Assembly: GCA_947003375.1 (NCBI GenBank)
Contig: CAMQOJ010000076.1
Span: 1 to 11,887 of the forward strand
Source: an uncultured Lachnospiraceae bacterium
Lineage (GTDB): Bacteria; Bacillota; Clostridia; Lachnospirales; Lachnospiraceae
DNA: 11,887 nucleotides
Direction of reading: 5' to 3'
Shown piece by piece: positions 1 through 5,864 of this stretch; position 1 is the stretch's first letter, and each line of letters opens with the position of its first letter. Under the pieces are notes generated by a model. That model saw nothing but the letters and a program-made list of their open reading frames with translations, did not search any database and was not told the origin of the DNA. A program made the position numbers and the translations under genes.

Positions 1-34
1 AGCACTTCCAGAAAACCCTGGAGCCCGCCGCTCC

Positions 35-1387
35 CTAGATCCTGATCTCCGTCCACTTCCCCCGGCGGAACCGGATGCTGGCGAAGAGGAACCGGGACAG
101 TTGGTCCGCAATCACCCCCACCCAGATGCCCGCTATCCCCAGGTTCAGCACATAGCCGAAGAAATAGGAGCCCAATGTCCTCACCAAAGTGACGCTGATG
201 GTGGAGGCGATCGCCGTGTACAGCGTATCCCCCGCCCCCCGCAGGCATCCCATATAGATTACCTGTGCAATCTGCAGGATGACCACGAAGATGATGATAT
301 GCATGATGTCTATGCCGATCTCCACGATCTCTTCTTCCGCAAAGAAAAGCTCCATGAGGGCCCGCGCCCCAAAGAAATAGATGACGGCCAGAGCCACCGA
401 AATCACGGTGCCTATCATCCGGCAGGTCTTGCCGTATTGCCTGGCCCGCTCCGGCTCCTTTGCCCCCAGGCTGAATCCGATCAGGGCTACCGCCGTGGCC
501 TGCAGGCCGTCCCCGAAGGAGAAGGACAGCCCCATGATATTCATCCCCACCTGATGGGCCGCCATGGCCGCAGTCCCCTGGTTCGCCGCCATGATGGCCG
601 TCAGCATGAAGCCGATGCGCATGAGGATCTGCTCCGCGAAGACGCTGTAGCCCACCTTGATGATGTTCTTCAGGGCCTCCATGGCAGGCCTGATCCGCTC
701 CTTTATTATGTAGGGAATGCTTACGAAATTGTCGTCCTTCCATACGGACATCACGCTCATGACGCTGGACACCACGGTTCCCAGCACGGTGGCCAGGGCC
801 GCTCCCCTGATCCCCAGGGCGGGAAAGCCCAGATGCCCGCCGATCAGCAGGTAGTTGAACAGGATATTCACCGTATTGGACACCAGGTTGGTGCGCATGG
901 TGATGCGGGTGTTGCCCGCGCCCCGCTGCGCGGAGTTGATGCCCATCTGGACGCAGTTGAAGATCATGCCGCCCATGATGATCCTGAAATACAGCACCGC
1001 GCTGTCATGGGTGAGCTCCTCGGAGCCGCAGAGCCGGATGATAGGGTCGGCCAGCGCCACCATCAGGACGCTGACGGCGATGGCCATCGCCAGGATGAAC
1101 ACCAGGAAGGTGGAGAAGATCTGGTTCGCCTCCTCCCGCTTGCCCTGGCCCTTCCGCCTGGCCACCAAAGCCGATATGGACACATTTGCGGCGATGAACA
1201 GGGATAGCCCCACGAATTTGGGCTGGGTGGTCAGTCCCACCGCCGCCACCGCGTAGGAGCCCATGGAGCTCACCATCAGGGAGTCCACCAGGCCCGCGAA
1301 CGCGGCGAAAAACGACTCCAGTATCGCGGGCCATGCCATGTCCAGAGTCTTCTTTACGTCATCCTTGTTATACTGAAAGAGTTTCAT
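35..1387 (-). CDS. MATE-family multidrug/metabolite efflux transporter
   Basis: A 450-residue polytopic membrane protein, the usual length for MATE (NorM/DinF-like) cation-coupled antiporters of the cytoplasmic membrane. About 12 hydrophobic segments can be read. The two pseudo-symmetric halves are visible as matching motifs: RGAGNT at residues 155-160 and RGAGDT at 383-388, each followed further on by a glycine-rich helix (GIRGAALAT near 192-200; GIAGIWVGV near 417-425). MATE proteins export cationic drugs, dyes or metabolites using Na+ or H+; the substrate cannot be told from sequence. The start is placed at ATG 1387 because CAGGGAGC lies just upstream. An in-frame ATG further upstream (1453) would lie inside the terminator hairpin region and is not favoured. 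The gene lies directly behind the rplQ terminator with only 15 bases between, so its expression may depend on readthrough or on a weak promoter at the end of rplQ. It is functionally unrelated to the ribosomal block. Confidence 0.93.
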   Translation of the reverse strand: MKLFQYNKDDVKKTLDMAWPAILESFFAAFAGLVDSLMVSSMGSYAVAAVGLTTQPKFVGLSLFIAANVSISALVARRKGQGKREEANQIFSTFLVFILAMAIAVSVLMVALADPIIRLCGSEELTHDSAVLYFRIIMGGMIFNCVQMGINSAQRGAGNTRITMRTNLVSNTVNILFNYLLIGGHLGFPALGIRGAALATVLGTVVSSVMSVMSVWKDDNFVSIPYIIKERIRPAMEALKNIIKVGYSVFAEQILMRIGFMLTAIMAANQGTAAMAAHQVGMNIMGLSFSFGDGLQATAVALIGFSLGAKEPERARQYGKTCRMIGTVISVALAVIYFFGARALMELFFAEEEIVEIGIDIMHIIIFVVILQIAQVIYMGCLRGAGDTLYTAIASTISVTLVRTLGSYFFGYVLNLGIAGIWVGVIADQLSRFLFASIRFRRGKWTEIRI

Positions 1388-1402
1388 AATCGCTCCCTGT
1401 GT

Positions 1403-1442
1403 AAAAAGGGAACCAATGATCTCCCATTGGCTCCCCCTTTTT
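1403..1442 (-). terminator. Intrinsic terminator after rplQ
   Basis: On the minus strand an A5 run is followed by a hairpin and a T5 run. The core stem is CCAATG (1413-1418) pairing with CATTGG (1425-1430) around a 6-nt loop. It extends through a C/A mismatch into a G/C-rich portion and then A5/T5 pairing with a one-base bulge. Because the flanks are A5 and T5 it could work in both directions. It lies between the rplQ stop (1463) and the MATE start (1387) and is the natural end of the ribosomal transcript. Confidence 0.85.
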
Positions 1443-1462
1443 CTATATATCAAATACTGCTA

Positions 1463-1999
1463 TTAAACAAGCTCCAGAATGACTTCCATGGCGGCATCGC
1501 CCTTGCGGAGGCCCTTCTTAATAATCCTGGTATAGCCGCCGTTGCGGTTTGCGTACTTAGGGCCATACTCATCGAACATTTTCGCCACCAAATCCACCTC
1601 TTTGGTGTTCCTCTTGCGGCCCGCTGCCTCTGTGGGAACGTATACTACAGGATACAGCACTTTCAGAATCTGACGCCTTGCGTGCAGCCTGGAAGGGCGG
1701 TCCTTCTTGATTTCCTTCTCCACGTTCTCGAATTTGGTGACGCGCTTGCCGTCGATCACTTCCTTGACGCGCTTGCCGTCCTTATCCTTCACCGGAACCT
1801 TGGCGGTAACGGTGACTGTGTCGTAGTTGTCCCTCTCCCTGACGGCCAGTGTGATCAGATGCTCCGCGATCTTCCTGACTTCCTTGGCCCTCGCCTCGGT
1901 GGTGACGATTTTCCCGTGATACAGAAGAGCTGTCACCTGATTTCTCAGGAGCGCCTTCCTCTGGGGTGATGTCCTGCCTAATTTCCTGTACTTTGCCAT
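1463..1999 (-). CDS. rplQ: 50S ribosomal protein L17 (long form)
   Basis: L17 binds 23S rRNA domain III near the exit of the polypeptide tunnel. The protein is 178 residues, against about 120 in B. subtilis. The N-terminus (KYRKLGRTSPQRKALLRN, residues 3-20; IVTTEARAKE, 31-40) and C-terminus (GGYTRIIKKGLRKGDAA, 154-170) are canonical. The extra length is an insertion at about residues 55-103, between the ITLAVR helix and the conserved LHARRQ (105-110). It is charged and contains two similar DGKRV units (74-78 and 83-87). ATG 1999 is chosen because it matches the family N-terminus and follows GGAGAAAGGAAAC; an in-frame ATG at 2095 has no ribosome binding site. It is the last gene before the terminator at 1403-1442 and lies 177 bp after rpoA. 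Confidence 0.97.
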   Translation of the reverse strand: MAKYRKLGRTSPQRKALLRNQVTALLYHGKIVTTEARAKEVRKIAEHLITLAVRERDNYDTVTVTAKVPVKDKDGKRVKEVIDGKRVTKFENVEKEIKKDRPSRLHARRQILKVLYPVVYVPTEAAGRKRNTKEVDLVAKMFDEYGPKYANRNGGYTRIIKKGLRKGDAAMEVILELV

Positions 2000-2176
2000 A
2001 ATTGTTTCCTTTCTCCTTTCATGGTACACCCGGCCATGCCTTTTGGTCTTACTCGCCGAGTATAGCCGCTTGCTCCGCGGCACTCTGATTTCCATTTAGA
2101 GATGAGCCGCAGGCGCACCCTTTGGATTTACCGCCCGCAGATTATCTTTCTTACACAGTCTCTGATTTAGCACACT

Positions 2177-3133
2177 TTACTCTTCACTTGGGTTAAGCTG
2201 CAGGCCCAGCTCTTTCAGCTTCGCCAGCACCTCTTCCAGGGACTTCCGTCCCAGGTTGCGGACCTTCATCATGTCCTCCGATGTCTTGTTGCACAGCTCC
2301 TCCACTGTGTTGATGCCTGCCCTCTTCAGGCAGTTGTAGGAACGGACGGAGAGCTCCAGCTCATCGATGCTCATCTCCAGCACCTTCTCCCTCTCATCGT
2401 CCTCCTTCTCCACCATGACCTCGGCGGTCTTGGCGTTCTCGGACAGATCGATGAAGAGGCTCAAATGCTCGCTCAGCACCTTGGCCGCAAGGCTCACTGC
2501 CTCATCGGGAGCCAGCGTCCCGTTGGTAAATACATCCAGTGTCAGCTTATCGTAATCGGTAATCTGCCCCACGCGGGTATTCTCTACCGAAACATTTACT
2601 CTCTCAGCAGGCGTGTATATAGAATCGATTGCAATCACACCAATCGGTAAATCCTCGTGTTTGTTCTTATCGGCGCTTACATAGCCACGGCCCTTGGTGA
2701 TGGTCAGCTCGATGTAGAGCTTGGCATCCTTGCCGCTGAGTGTGGCAATTACCAAATCCGGGTTCAGAATCTCGATATCCTGGTCTGCCTGAATGTCAGA
2801 AGCATGTACGATTCCTTCGCCTTCGTATTCAATGTATGCAGTCTTGGCTTCATTGGTCTCGCTGCTGTTCTTGATGGCGAGGCTCTTGATGTTCATGATG
2901 ATCTCCGTCACATCTTCCTTGACGCCGGGCACACCGCTGAACTCGTGCAGCACGCCTTCGATTTTGATCTGGCTCACCGCAGCGCCGGGCAGAGAGGAAA
3001 GCATGATTCTGCGCAAAGAATTGCCAAGGGTGATACCATAGCCTCTTTCCAGGGGCTCTACTGTGAATCTGCCATACTTCTTGTCTTCTGAAATCTCAGC
3101 AACCTCAATATTGGGTCTCTCAAACTCAAACAC
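2177..3133 (-). CDS. rpoA: DNA-directed RNA polymerase alpha subunit
   Basis: 318 residues. Alpha forms the dimer that nucleates RNA polymerase assembly, and its C-terminal domain contacts UP-element DNA and activators. The N-terminal domain (about 1-230) contains the conserved dimer/beta-contact segment GITLGNSLRRIMLSSLPGAA (33-52). An acidic linker (about 238-255) leads to the C-terminal domain, with the DNA-contact residues R264, N267, C268 and K270 in SVRSYNCLK and G295, K297, S298 in NLGRKS, corresponding to E. coli R265, N268, G296, K298 and S299. The start is GTG at 3133, preceded by a strong AGGAGGG with 8-nt spacing; it gives the family N-terminus (FEFERPNIEVAEIS). An in-frame ATG at 3184 would add 17 residues but lies in a hairpin arm and its SD-like sequence is too close. 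It sits between rpsD and rplQ. Confidence 0.97.
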   Translation of the reverse strand: MFEFERPNIEVAEISEDKKYGRFTVEPLERGYGITLGNSLRRIMLSSLPGAAVSQIKIEGVLHEFSGVPGVKEDVTEIIMNIKSLAIKNSSETNEAKTAYIEYEGEGIVHASDIQADQDIEILNPDLVIATLSGKDAKLYIELTITKGRGYVSADKNKHEDLPIGVIAIDSIYTPAERVNVSVENTRVGQITDYDKLTLDVFTNGTLAPDEAVSLAAKVLSEHLSLFIDLSENAKTAEVMVEKEDDEREKVLEMSIDELELSVRSYNCLKRAGINTVEELCNKTSEDMMKVRNLGRKSLEEVLAKLKELGLQLNPSEE

Positions 3134-3179
3134 TCGAATACCCTCCTTTTTTTGTTTTATAATACACAAGCGCTCCAAA

Positions 3180-3213
3180 GCCATATCCCTCCCATCTGCG
3201 GTAGGGATATGGC
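3180..3213 (-). other. Inverted repeat / stem-loop between rpsD and rpoA
   Basis: A perfect 11-bp inverted repeat (GCCATATCCCT on the minus strand, 3213-3203, and its complement at 3190-3180) surrounds a 12-nt loop. No U-run follows, so it is not an intrinsic terminator. It lies in the 98-bp gap after the rpsD stop and 46 nt upstream of the rpoA GTG start. The 3' arm contains an in-frame ATG (3184). Possible roles are RNA processing, protection of the upstream message or control of rpoA translation; nothing in the sequence decides between these. Confidence 0.6.
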
Positions 3214-3231
3214 CTCAGAGGCCAGCAGGGC

Positions 3232-3825
3232 TTACTTGGAGTACAACTCGACAATAAGCATTTCGTTCACAGGGACATCGATCATCTCTCTGGTAGGGAG
3301 ATTCCTGATCGTTCCTTTCAGATTCTCCATATCCGATTCCATCCATTCGGGCACCAGCCTGCCGCCGGTCACCTCCACAATCTCTTTATACCGGTTCATG
3401 GATCTGGCCTTTTCGGTGAGCTCGATTACATCGCCGGCTTTGATCAGATAGGAGGGAATGTTCACCTTCTTGCCGTTCACAAGGATGTGCTTATGGCCCA
3501 CTACCTGTCTCGCCTCTCTCCTGGTCCTGGCGAATCCCATACGGAACACCACGTTGTCCAGTCTTCTCTCCAGCATGACCATCAGGTTCTCACCGGTCAT
3601 CCCCTTCATCCTGTCGGCTTTCTTGTAATAGTTCCGGAAAGGCTTCTCCAGAACGCCGTAGATGAATTTTGCCTTCTGCTTCTCGCGGAGCTGTAAGCCA
3701 TACTCGCTTACCTTCTTGCCTGCTCTCAGATTCTGCCTCTTGGACTTCTTGTCATAGCCCAGGTAGGAAGGCTCCAGGCCCAAAGCCCTGCATCTCTTCA
3801 ATACGGGTACACGATTTACTGCCAT
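3232..3825 (-). CDS. rpsD: 30S ribosomal protein S4
   Basis: 197 residues. S4 is a primary 16S rRNA binding protein that nucleates 5'-domain assembly and often acts as an autogenous regulator. The N-terminus (MAVNRVPVLKRCRALGLEPS) is the clostridial type. Only one cysteine (C12) is present at the N-terminus, so this is the zinc-free form that lacks the four-cysteine knuckle. The S4 RNA-binding fold is visible from LERRLDNVVFRMGFA (85-99) through QVVGHKHILVNGKKV (107-121). The start ATG 3825 follows GAGGAAAATAGAAA. In B. subtilis rpsD is at a separate locus; here it sits between rpsK and rpoA as in Clostridia. Only small hairpins are seen in the 73-bp gap to rpsK. Confidence 0.98.
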   Translation of the reverse strand: MAVNRVPVLKRCRALGLEPSYLGYDKKSKRQNLRAGKKVSEYGLQLREKQKAKFIYGVLEKPFRNYYKKADRMKGMTGENLMVMLERRLDNVVFRMGFARTRREARQVVGHKHILVNGKKVNIPSYLIKAGDVIELTEKARSMNRYKEIVEVTGGRLVPEWMESDMENLKGTIRNLPTREMIDVPVNEMLIVELYSK

Positions 3826-3898
3826 TTTCTATTTTCCTCAACTTTCCTGTTTGTTTACAGTGCCCAAAAAGCACCTTCTTCCAACGATATTTCGTTAA

Positions 3899-4294
3899 CT
3901 ATACACGACGGCGCTTGGGAGGCCTGCATCCATTGTGGGGGACAGGGGTCACGTCACGGATGCTCACTACCTCCAGGCCACATGCGGAGAGCGCCCTGAT
4001 AGCAGCCTCACGGCCTGAACCGGGGCCCTTCACGAATACATCGACTGATTTCAGCCCATGCACCAGAGCCGCCTTCGTAGCTGTCTCTGCGGCCATCTGA
4101 GCCGCATACGGAGTAGATTTCCTTGAACCTCTAAATCCCAGACCACCGGCACTTGCCCAGCTTAAGGCATTCCCCTGTGTATCCGTCAGCGTAACAATGG
4201 TATTGTTAAAGGAAGACTGGATATGTGCCTGTCCGCGTTCAACGTTTTTCTTAACGCGCTTTTTTGTCACTTTTTTTGCAACTTGTTTCGCCAT
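3899..4294 (-). CDS. rpsK: 30S ribosomal protein S11
   Basis: 131 residues, normal length. S11 lines the platform of the 30S subunit near the mRNA exit channel (E site) and contacts 16S rRNA and S18. A lysine-rich N-terminal tail (1-20) precedes the conserved core: HIQSSFNNTIVTLTD (24-38), GFRGSRKSTPYAAQ (53-66) and the C-terminal signature GPGSGREAAIRAL (90-102) to DVTPVPHNGCRPPKRRR (114-130). N121-G122 matches the E. coli Asn119-Gly120 site known to form isoaspartate. The gene lies 54 bp after rpsM. The stop is TAG at 3901-3899. Confidence 0.98.
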   Translation of the reverse strand: MAKQVAKKVTKKRVKKNVERGQAHIQSSFNNTIVTLTDTQGNALSWASAGGLGFRGSRKSTPYAAQMAAETATKAALVHGLKSVDVFVKGPGSGREAAIRALSACGLEVVSIRDVTPVPHNGCRPPKRRRV

Positions 4295-4348
4295 TTTAAA
4301 CTAACCTACTTTCTCATCATTCTACAGTTACGCATTACTCACTGAATC

Positions 4349-4720
4349 TTACTTTTTCTTGTTTGCAACGGTCCTCTTGGGTCCCTTGCGGGTCCTGGCG
4401 TTGTTCTTGGTGTTCTGACCGCGAACAGGCAGGCCCTTACGATGACGGATTCCGCGATAGCATCCGATTTCCTGCAGACGCTTGATGTTCAGGGCGATTT
4501 CACGTCTCAGGTCGCCCTCCACCGTTACGCCGAGCTTCTCGATAGCCTCGGAAATCCTCTTCACCTCATCATCGGTGATATTCCTGACTCTGGTATCGGG
4601 ATTCACGCCCGCCTCCTTCAGAATCTTGTTAGAGGTGGTCCTGCCGATCCCATAGACATAGGTCAGTCCGATTTCGATACGTTTCTCTCTGGGTAAGTCA
4701 ACACCTGCGATACGAGCCAT
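4349..4720 (-). CDS. rpsM: 30S ribosomal protein S13
   Basis: 123 residues, normal length. S13 sits at the head of the 30S subunit and forms intersubunit bridges with L5 and 23S rRNA. The N-terminal helix-two-turn-helix region begins ARIAGVDLPREKRIEIGLTY (2-21), and the C-terminal signature RGIRHRKGLPVRGQ (89-102) is followed by a basic tail KGPKRTVANKKK. The start ATG 4720 has GGAGG nine bases upstream. It is preceded by an unusually long 359-bp gap after rpmJ that contains structured sequence. Confidence 0.98.
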   Translation of the reverse strand: MARIAGVDLPREKRIEIGLTYVYGIGRTTSNKILKEAGVNPDTRVRNITDDEVKRISEAIEKLGVTVEGDLRREIALNIKRLQEIGCYRGIRHRKGLPVRGQNTKNNARTRKGPKRTVANKKK

Positions 4721-4830
4721 TTAAATTTCCTCCATTTTCTGTTACTAATTGATTGGGGCTTCCACCCAACCGGACACTCATCCATTTCTCTGATCCATCC
4801 GATCTTTCCAGAACAAACTGCTTCAACCCT

Positions 4831-4918
4831 GCAAGAAACGCGCCCGCGCGTTTCTTGCGGACGAAACATAGATATTCTTAGGCGGCGTCCTTTGACGCCT
4901 TAGAATATCTTTTCGTCC
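4831..4918 (-). repeat. Compound stem-loop element, copy A
   Basis: In the transcript an 8-bp outer stem (GGACGAAA at 4918-4911 with TTTCGTCC at 4866-4859) encloses a 41-nt hairpin (4910-4870). This hairpin has a 9-bp stem, an A-A mismatch, a further paired segment with one mismatch, and a 7-nt loop AAAGGAC (4893-4887). A second perfect 12-bp hairpin (GCAAGAAACGCG, 4858-4847, loop CGGG, complement 4842-4831) follows directly. The 41-nt hairpin is repeated with the same geometry at 11087-11047. No U-run follows, so it is not a simple terminator. Confidence 0.75.
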
Positions 4919-4963
4919 TGGTATCAAGAAGTAATCTCCTGTAAGCCCTATCCCAGTTCTATG

Positions 4964-5041
4964 TTAATCAATGTACAGGCCAAAACTGCCCGCCCATCGG
5001 TTCAGCCGCGCATAAAAACAGGACAAGAACTCACTTGACAT
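4964..5041 (-). CDS. Possible 25-residue small protein / leader peptide (unproven)
   Basis: A 25-codon open frame running from ATG (5041-5039) to TAA (4966-4964). It is preceded by GGAGG (5054-5050) with ideal 8-nt spacing. The peptide begins MSSEFLSCFYARLNR and is mildly hydrophobic and aromatic. I recognise no family. The ribosome binding site lies in the loop and first stem base of a perfect hairpin (5067-5044), so initiation could be gated. It may also be chance: short frames with an SD-like sequence are not rare. Confidence 0.25.
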   Translation of the reverse strand: MSSEFLSCFYARLNRWAGSFGLYID

Positions 5042-5043
5042 GC

Positions 5044-5067
5044 CGCAGTCCTCCGAAAAAGACTGCG
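5044..5067 (-). other. Hairpin presenting a Shine-Dalgarno sequence downstream of rpmJ
   Basis: Twelve bases after the rpmJ stop, CGCAGTC (5067-5061) pairs perfectly with GACTGCG (5050-5044) around a 10-nt loop TTTTTCGGAG. An additional CATG/CATG pairing can extend the stem past a small internal loop. The loop and adjacent stem base spell GGAGG. No U-run follows the stem, so it does not look like a terminator. Confidence 0.5.
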
Positions 5068-5079
5068 CTCATGCGGTGA

Positions 5080-5193
5080 TTATCCCTGCCTCTGCTTGTG
5101 TTTCGGATTCTCGCAGATAACTCTGATGCGTCCTTTTCTCTTGATGATCTTGCACTTTTCGCACATTGGTTTTACTGATGATCTAACCTTCAT
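5080..5193 (-). CDS. rpmJ: 50S ribosomal protein L36 (zinc-binding form)
   Basis: 37 residues. The start is ATG 5193, preceded by AGGAGGG, and the stop is TAA at 5082-5080. The sequence begins MKVRSSVKPMCEKCK and ends NPKHKQRQG. The zinc ligands C11, C14, C27 and H32 are all present, so this is the zinc-containing (C+) form. L36 is the smallest large-subunit protein and stabilises 23S rRNA near the peptidyl-transferase region. It is the first gene after a strong promoter (5227-5255) and leads the alpha-operon section. Confidence 0.97.
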   Translation of the reverse strand: MKVRSSVKPMCEKCKIIKRKGRIRVICENPKHKQRQG

Positions 5194-5226
5194 CTCAAAC
5201 CCTCCTTTCAAAAAAGACCATTTTGT

Positions 5227-5255
5227 ATTATAACATGGGAAAGGCTTGTTTGCAA
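5227..5255 (-). promoter_or_regulatory. Sigma-A type promoter for rpmJ-rpsM-rpsK-rpsD-rpoA-rplQ
   Basis: On the minus strand, -35 TTGCAA (5255-5250), a 17-bp spacer and a perfect -10 TATAAT (5232-5227), with TG one base upstream of the -10 (extended -10). The transcription start should be near 5220, giving a leader of roughly 27 nt before the rpmJ ATG that includes its AGGAGGG. This would uncouple the alpha-operon genes from the spc section and infA. Confidence 0.8.
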
Positions 5256-5267
5256 CTGTTTTTTATG

Positions 5268-5295
5268 ATTATCCGAATCATATTTTTCGGACAAT
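5268..5295 (-). other. Stem-loop between infA and the rpmJ promoter
   Basis: ATTGTCCGAA (5295-5286) pairs with TTCGGATAAT (5277-5268), 10 bp with one G-T wobble, around an 8-nt loop, 23 nt downstream of the infA stop. The downstream tract is adenine-rich, not uridine-rich, so it does not fit an intrinsic terminator for this strand. It may act in 3'-end protection or processing of the infA transcript. Confidence 0.45.
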
Positions 5296-5318
5296 CCACA
5301 GAAAGCGTCTCTTCCCAA

Positions 5319-5537
5319 TCATTTATCTCTCCAGATGATGCGCCCCTTGGTCAAATCGTAGGGCGACAGCTCCAGGGTCACCCTGTCCCCGGGAAGGATA
5401 CGGATGAAGTTCTGGCGCAGCTTGCCGCTGATATGCGCAAGCACCCTGTGTCCGTTTTCCAGCTCCACCTGGAACATGGTGTTCGGAAGCTTCTCTACCA
5501 CAGTACCCTCGATTTCGATTACATCACTTTTAGACAT
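5319..5537 (-). CDS. infA: Translation initiation factor IF-1
   Basis: 72 residues, the standard length. IF1 is a single OB-fold (S1-type) protein that occupies the 30S A site during initiation and cooperates with IF2 and IF3. Recognisable segments are EGTVVEKLPNTMFQVELENGH (10-30), AHISGKLRQNFIRILPGDRV (34-53) and DLTKGRI (61-67). The start ATG 5537 has GGAGG six bases upstream. It lies 35 bp after the KOW gene, the usual Firmicute arrangement, with rpmJ next under its own promoter. Confidence 0.98.
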   Translation of the reverse strand: MSKSDVIEIEGTVVEKLPNTMFQVELENGHRVLAHISGKLRQNFIRILPGDRVTLELSPYDLTKGRIIWRDK

Positions 5538-5572
5538 ATGTCCCCTCCAAATTTTATTGATTGCTCATACAT

Positions 5573-5827
5573 TCATGACAAATATTGCTTCAACGCATAT
5601 TTGATTTCCTCCGGGTATACCTTTTCCCCGGCCCGCAGCCTCTCCTGCAGGCTGTCTTCCACCTGCGCATTTATCGGCTGTATATGCTTCCTGCGCTTCT
5701 TTTTCGGCCGGTCGGGGCCTTTCAGCCTTCCGTCGCTGAGGTATACGAAGTCATCCTCCTGGCCCACGACTACATATAATCGTCCCTTATCATGTCCGGC
5801 CTTCGAGGTCGCAAACTGTCCTATCAT
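5573..5827 (-). CDS. KOW-domain RNA-binding protein (L14e-like)
   Basis: 84 residues. A KOW-type beta-barrel segment covers about residues 4-33 (GQFATSKAGHDKGRLYVVVG). It is followed by a strongly basic patch KKKRRKH (42-48) and a charged C-terminal tail (about 55-84) that looks helical. Small proteins of this type, related to eukaryotic/archaeal ribosomal L14e (COG2163), are commonly encoded between map and infA in Firmicutes; the B. subtilis counterpart is YbzG. The position inside the ribosomal operon suggests binding to rRNA or the ribosome, but I know of no firmly established role. The start ATG 5827 has a purine-rich but weak ribosome binding site (GGAAAGGGACGG). Confidence 0.88.
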   Translation of the reverse strand: MIGQFATSKAGHDKGRLYVVVGQEDDFVYLSDGRLKGPDRPKKKRRKHIQPINAQVEDSLQERLRAGEKVYPEEIKYALKQYLS

Positions 5828-5864
5828 ACGAATATCCGTCCCTTTCCGCCGCCTGCAGGACGCG

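Larger units (their letters stand above)
4721..5079 (-). other. Long structured gap between rpmJ and rpsM
   Basis: A 359-bp stretch with no recognised gene; this junction is usually short in Firmicute operons. In transcript order it holds a hairpin displaying GGAGG (5067-5044), a possible 25-codon ORF (5041-4964), a compound stem-loop element (4918-4831), and then about 90 bases (4830-4742) in which I see no structure, ending in the rpsM ribosome binding site. No intrinsic terminator with a U-run is present, so transcription from the rpmJ promoter is expected to run through it. Confidence 0.7.

Noticed and set aside
101..1207. Plus-strand open frame of 368 codons opposite the MATE gene
   Set aside because: The MATE frame has full family motifs and membrane segments, while the opposite frame has extreme His/Asp/Gly content and no recognisable domain.
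2010..2080. Small consecutive hairpins in the rpoA-rplQ gap, considered as a tRNA-like or L17 leader structure
   Set aside because: Stems are only 4-5 bp (GCCGC/GCGGC; ACTC/GAGT), no tRNA arms or CCA-adjacent acceptor could be assembled, and there is no second copy to support conservation.
2000..2095. 32-codon in-frame extension upstream of rplQ, basic, with its own ATG at 2095
   Set aside because: No ribosome binding site before 2095, not part of the L17 family, and a good SD and canonical N-terminus occur at 1999.
4831..4918. Copy A stem-loops as an ordinary intrinsic terminator
   Set aside because: No U-run follows either hairpin in the direction of transcription, and rpsM through rplQ downstream have no other evident promoter.
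5268..5295. Stem-loop after infA as a transcription terminator
   Set aside because: The stem is only moderately stable and is followed by an A-rich, not U-rich, tract on the transcribed strand; the reverse direction also lacks a T-run.
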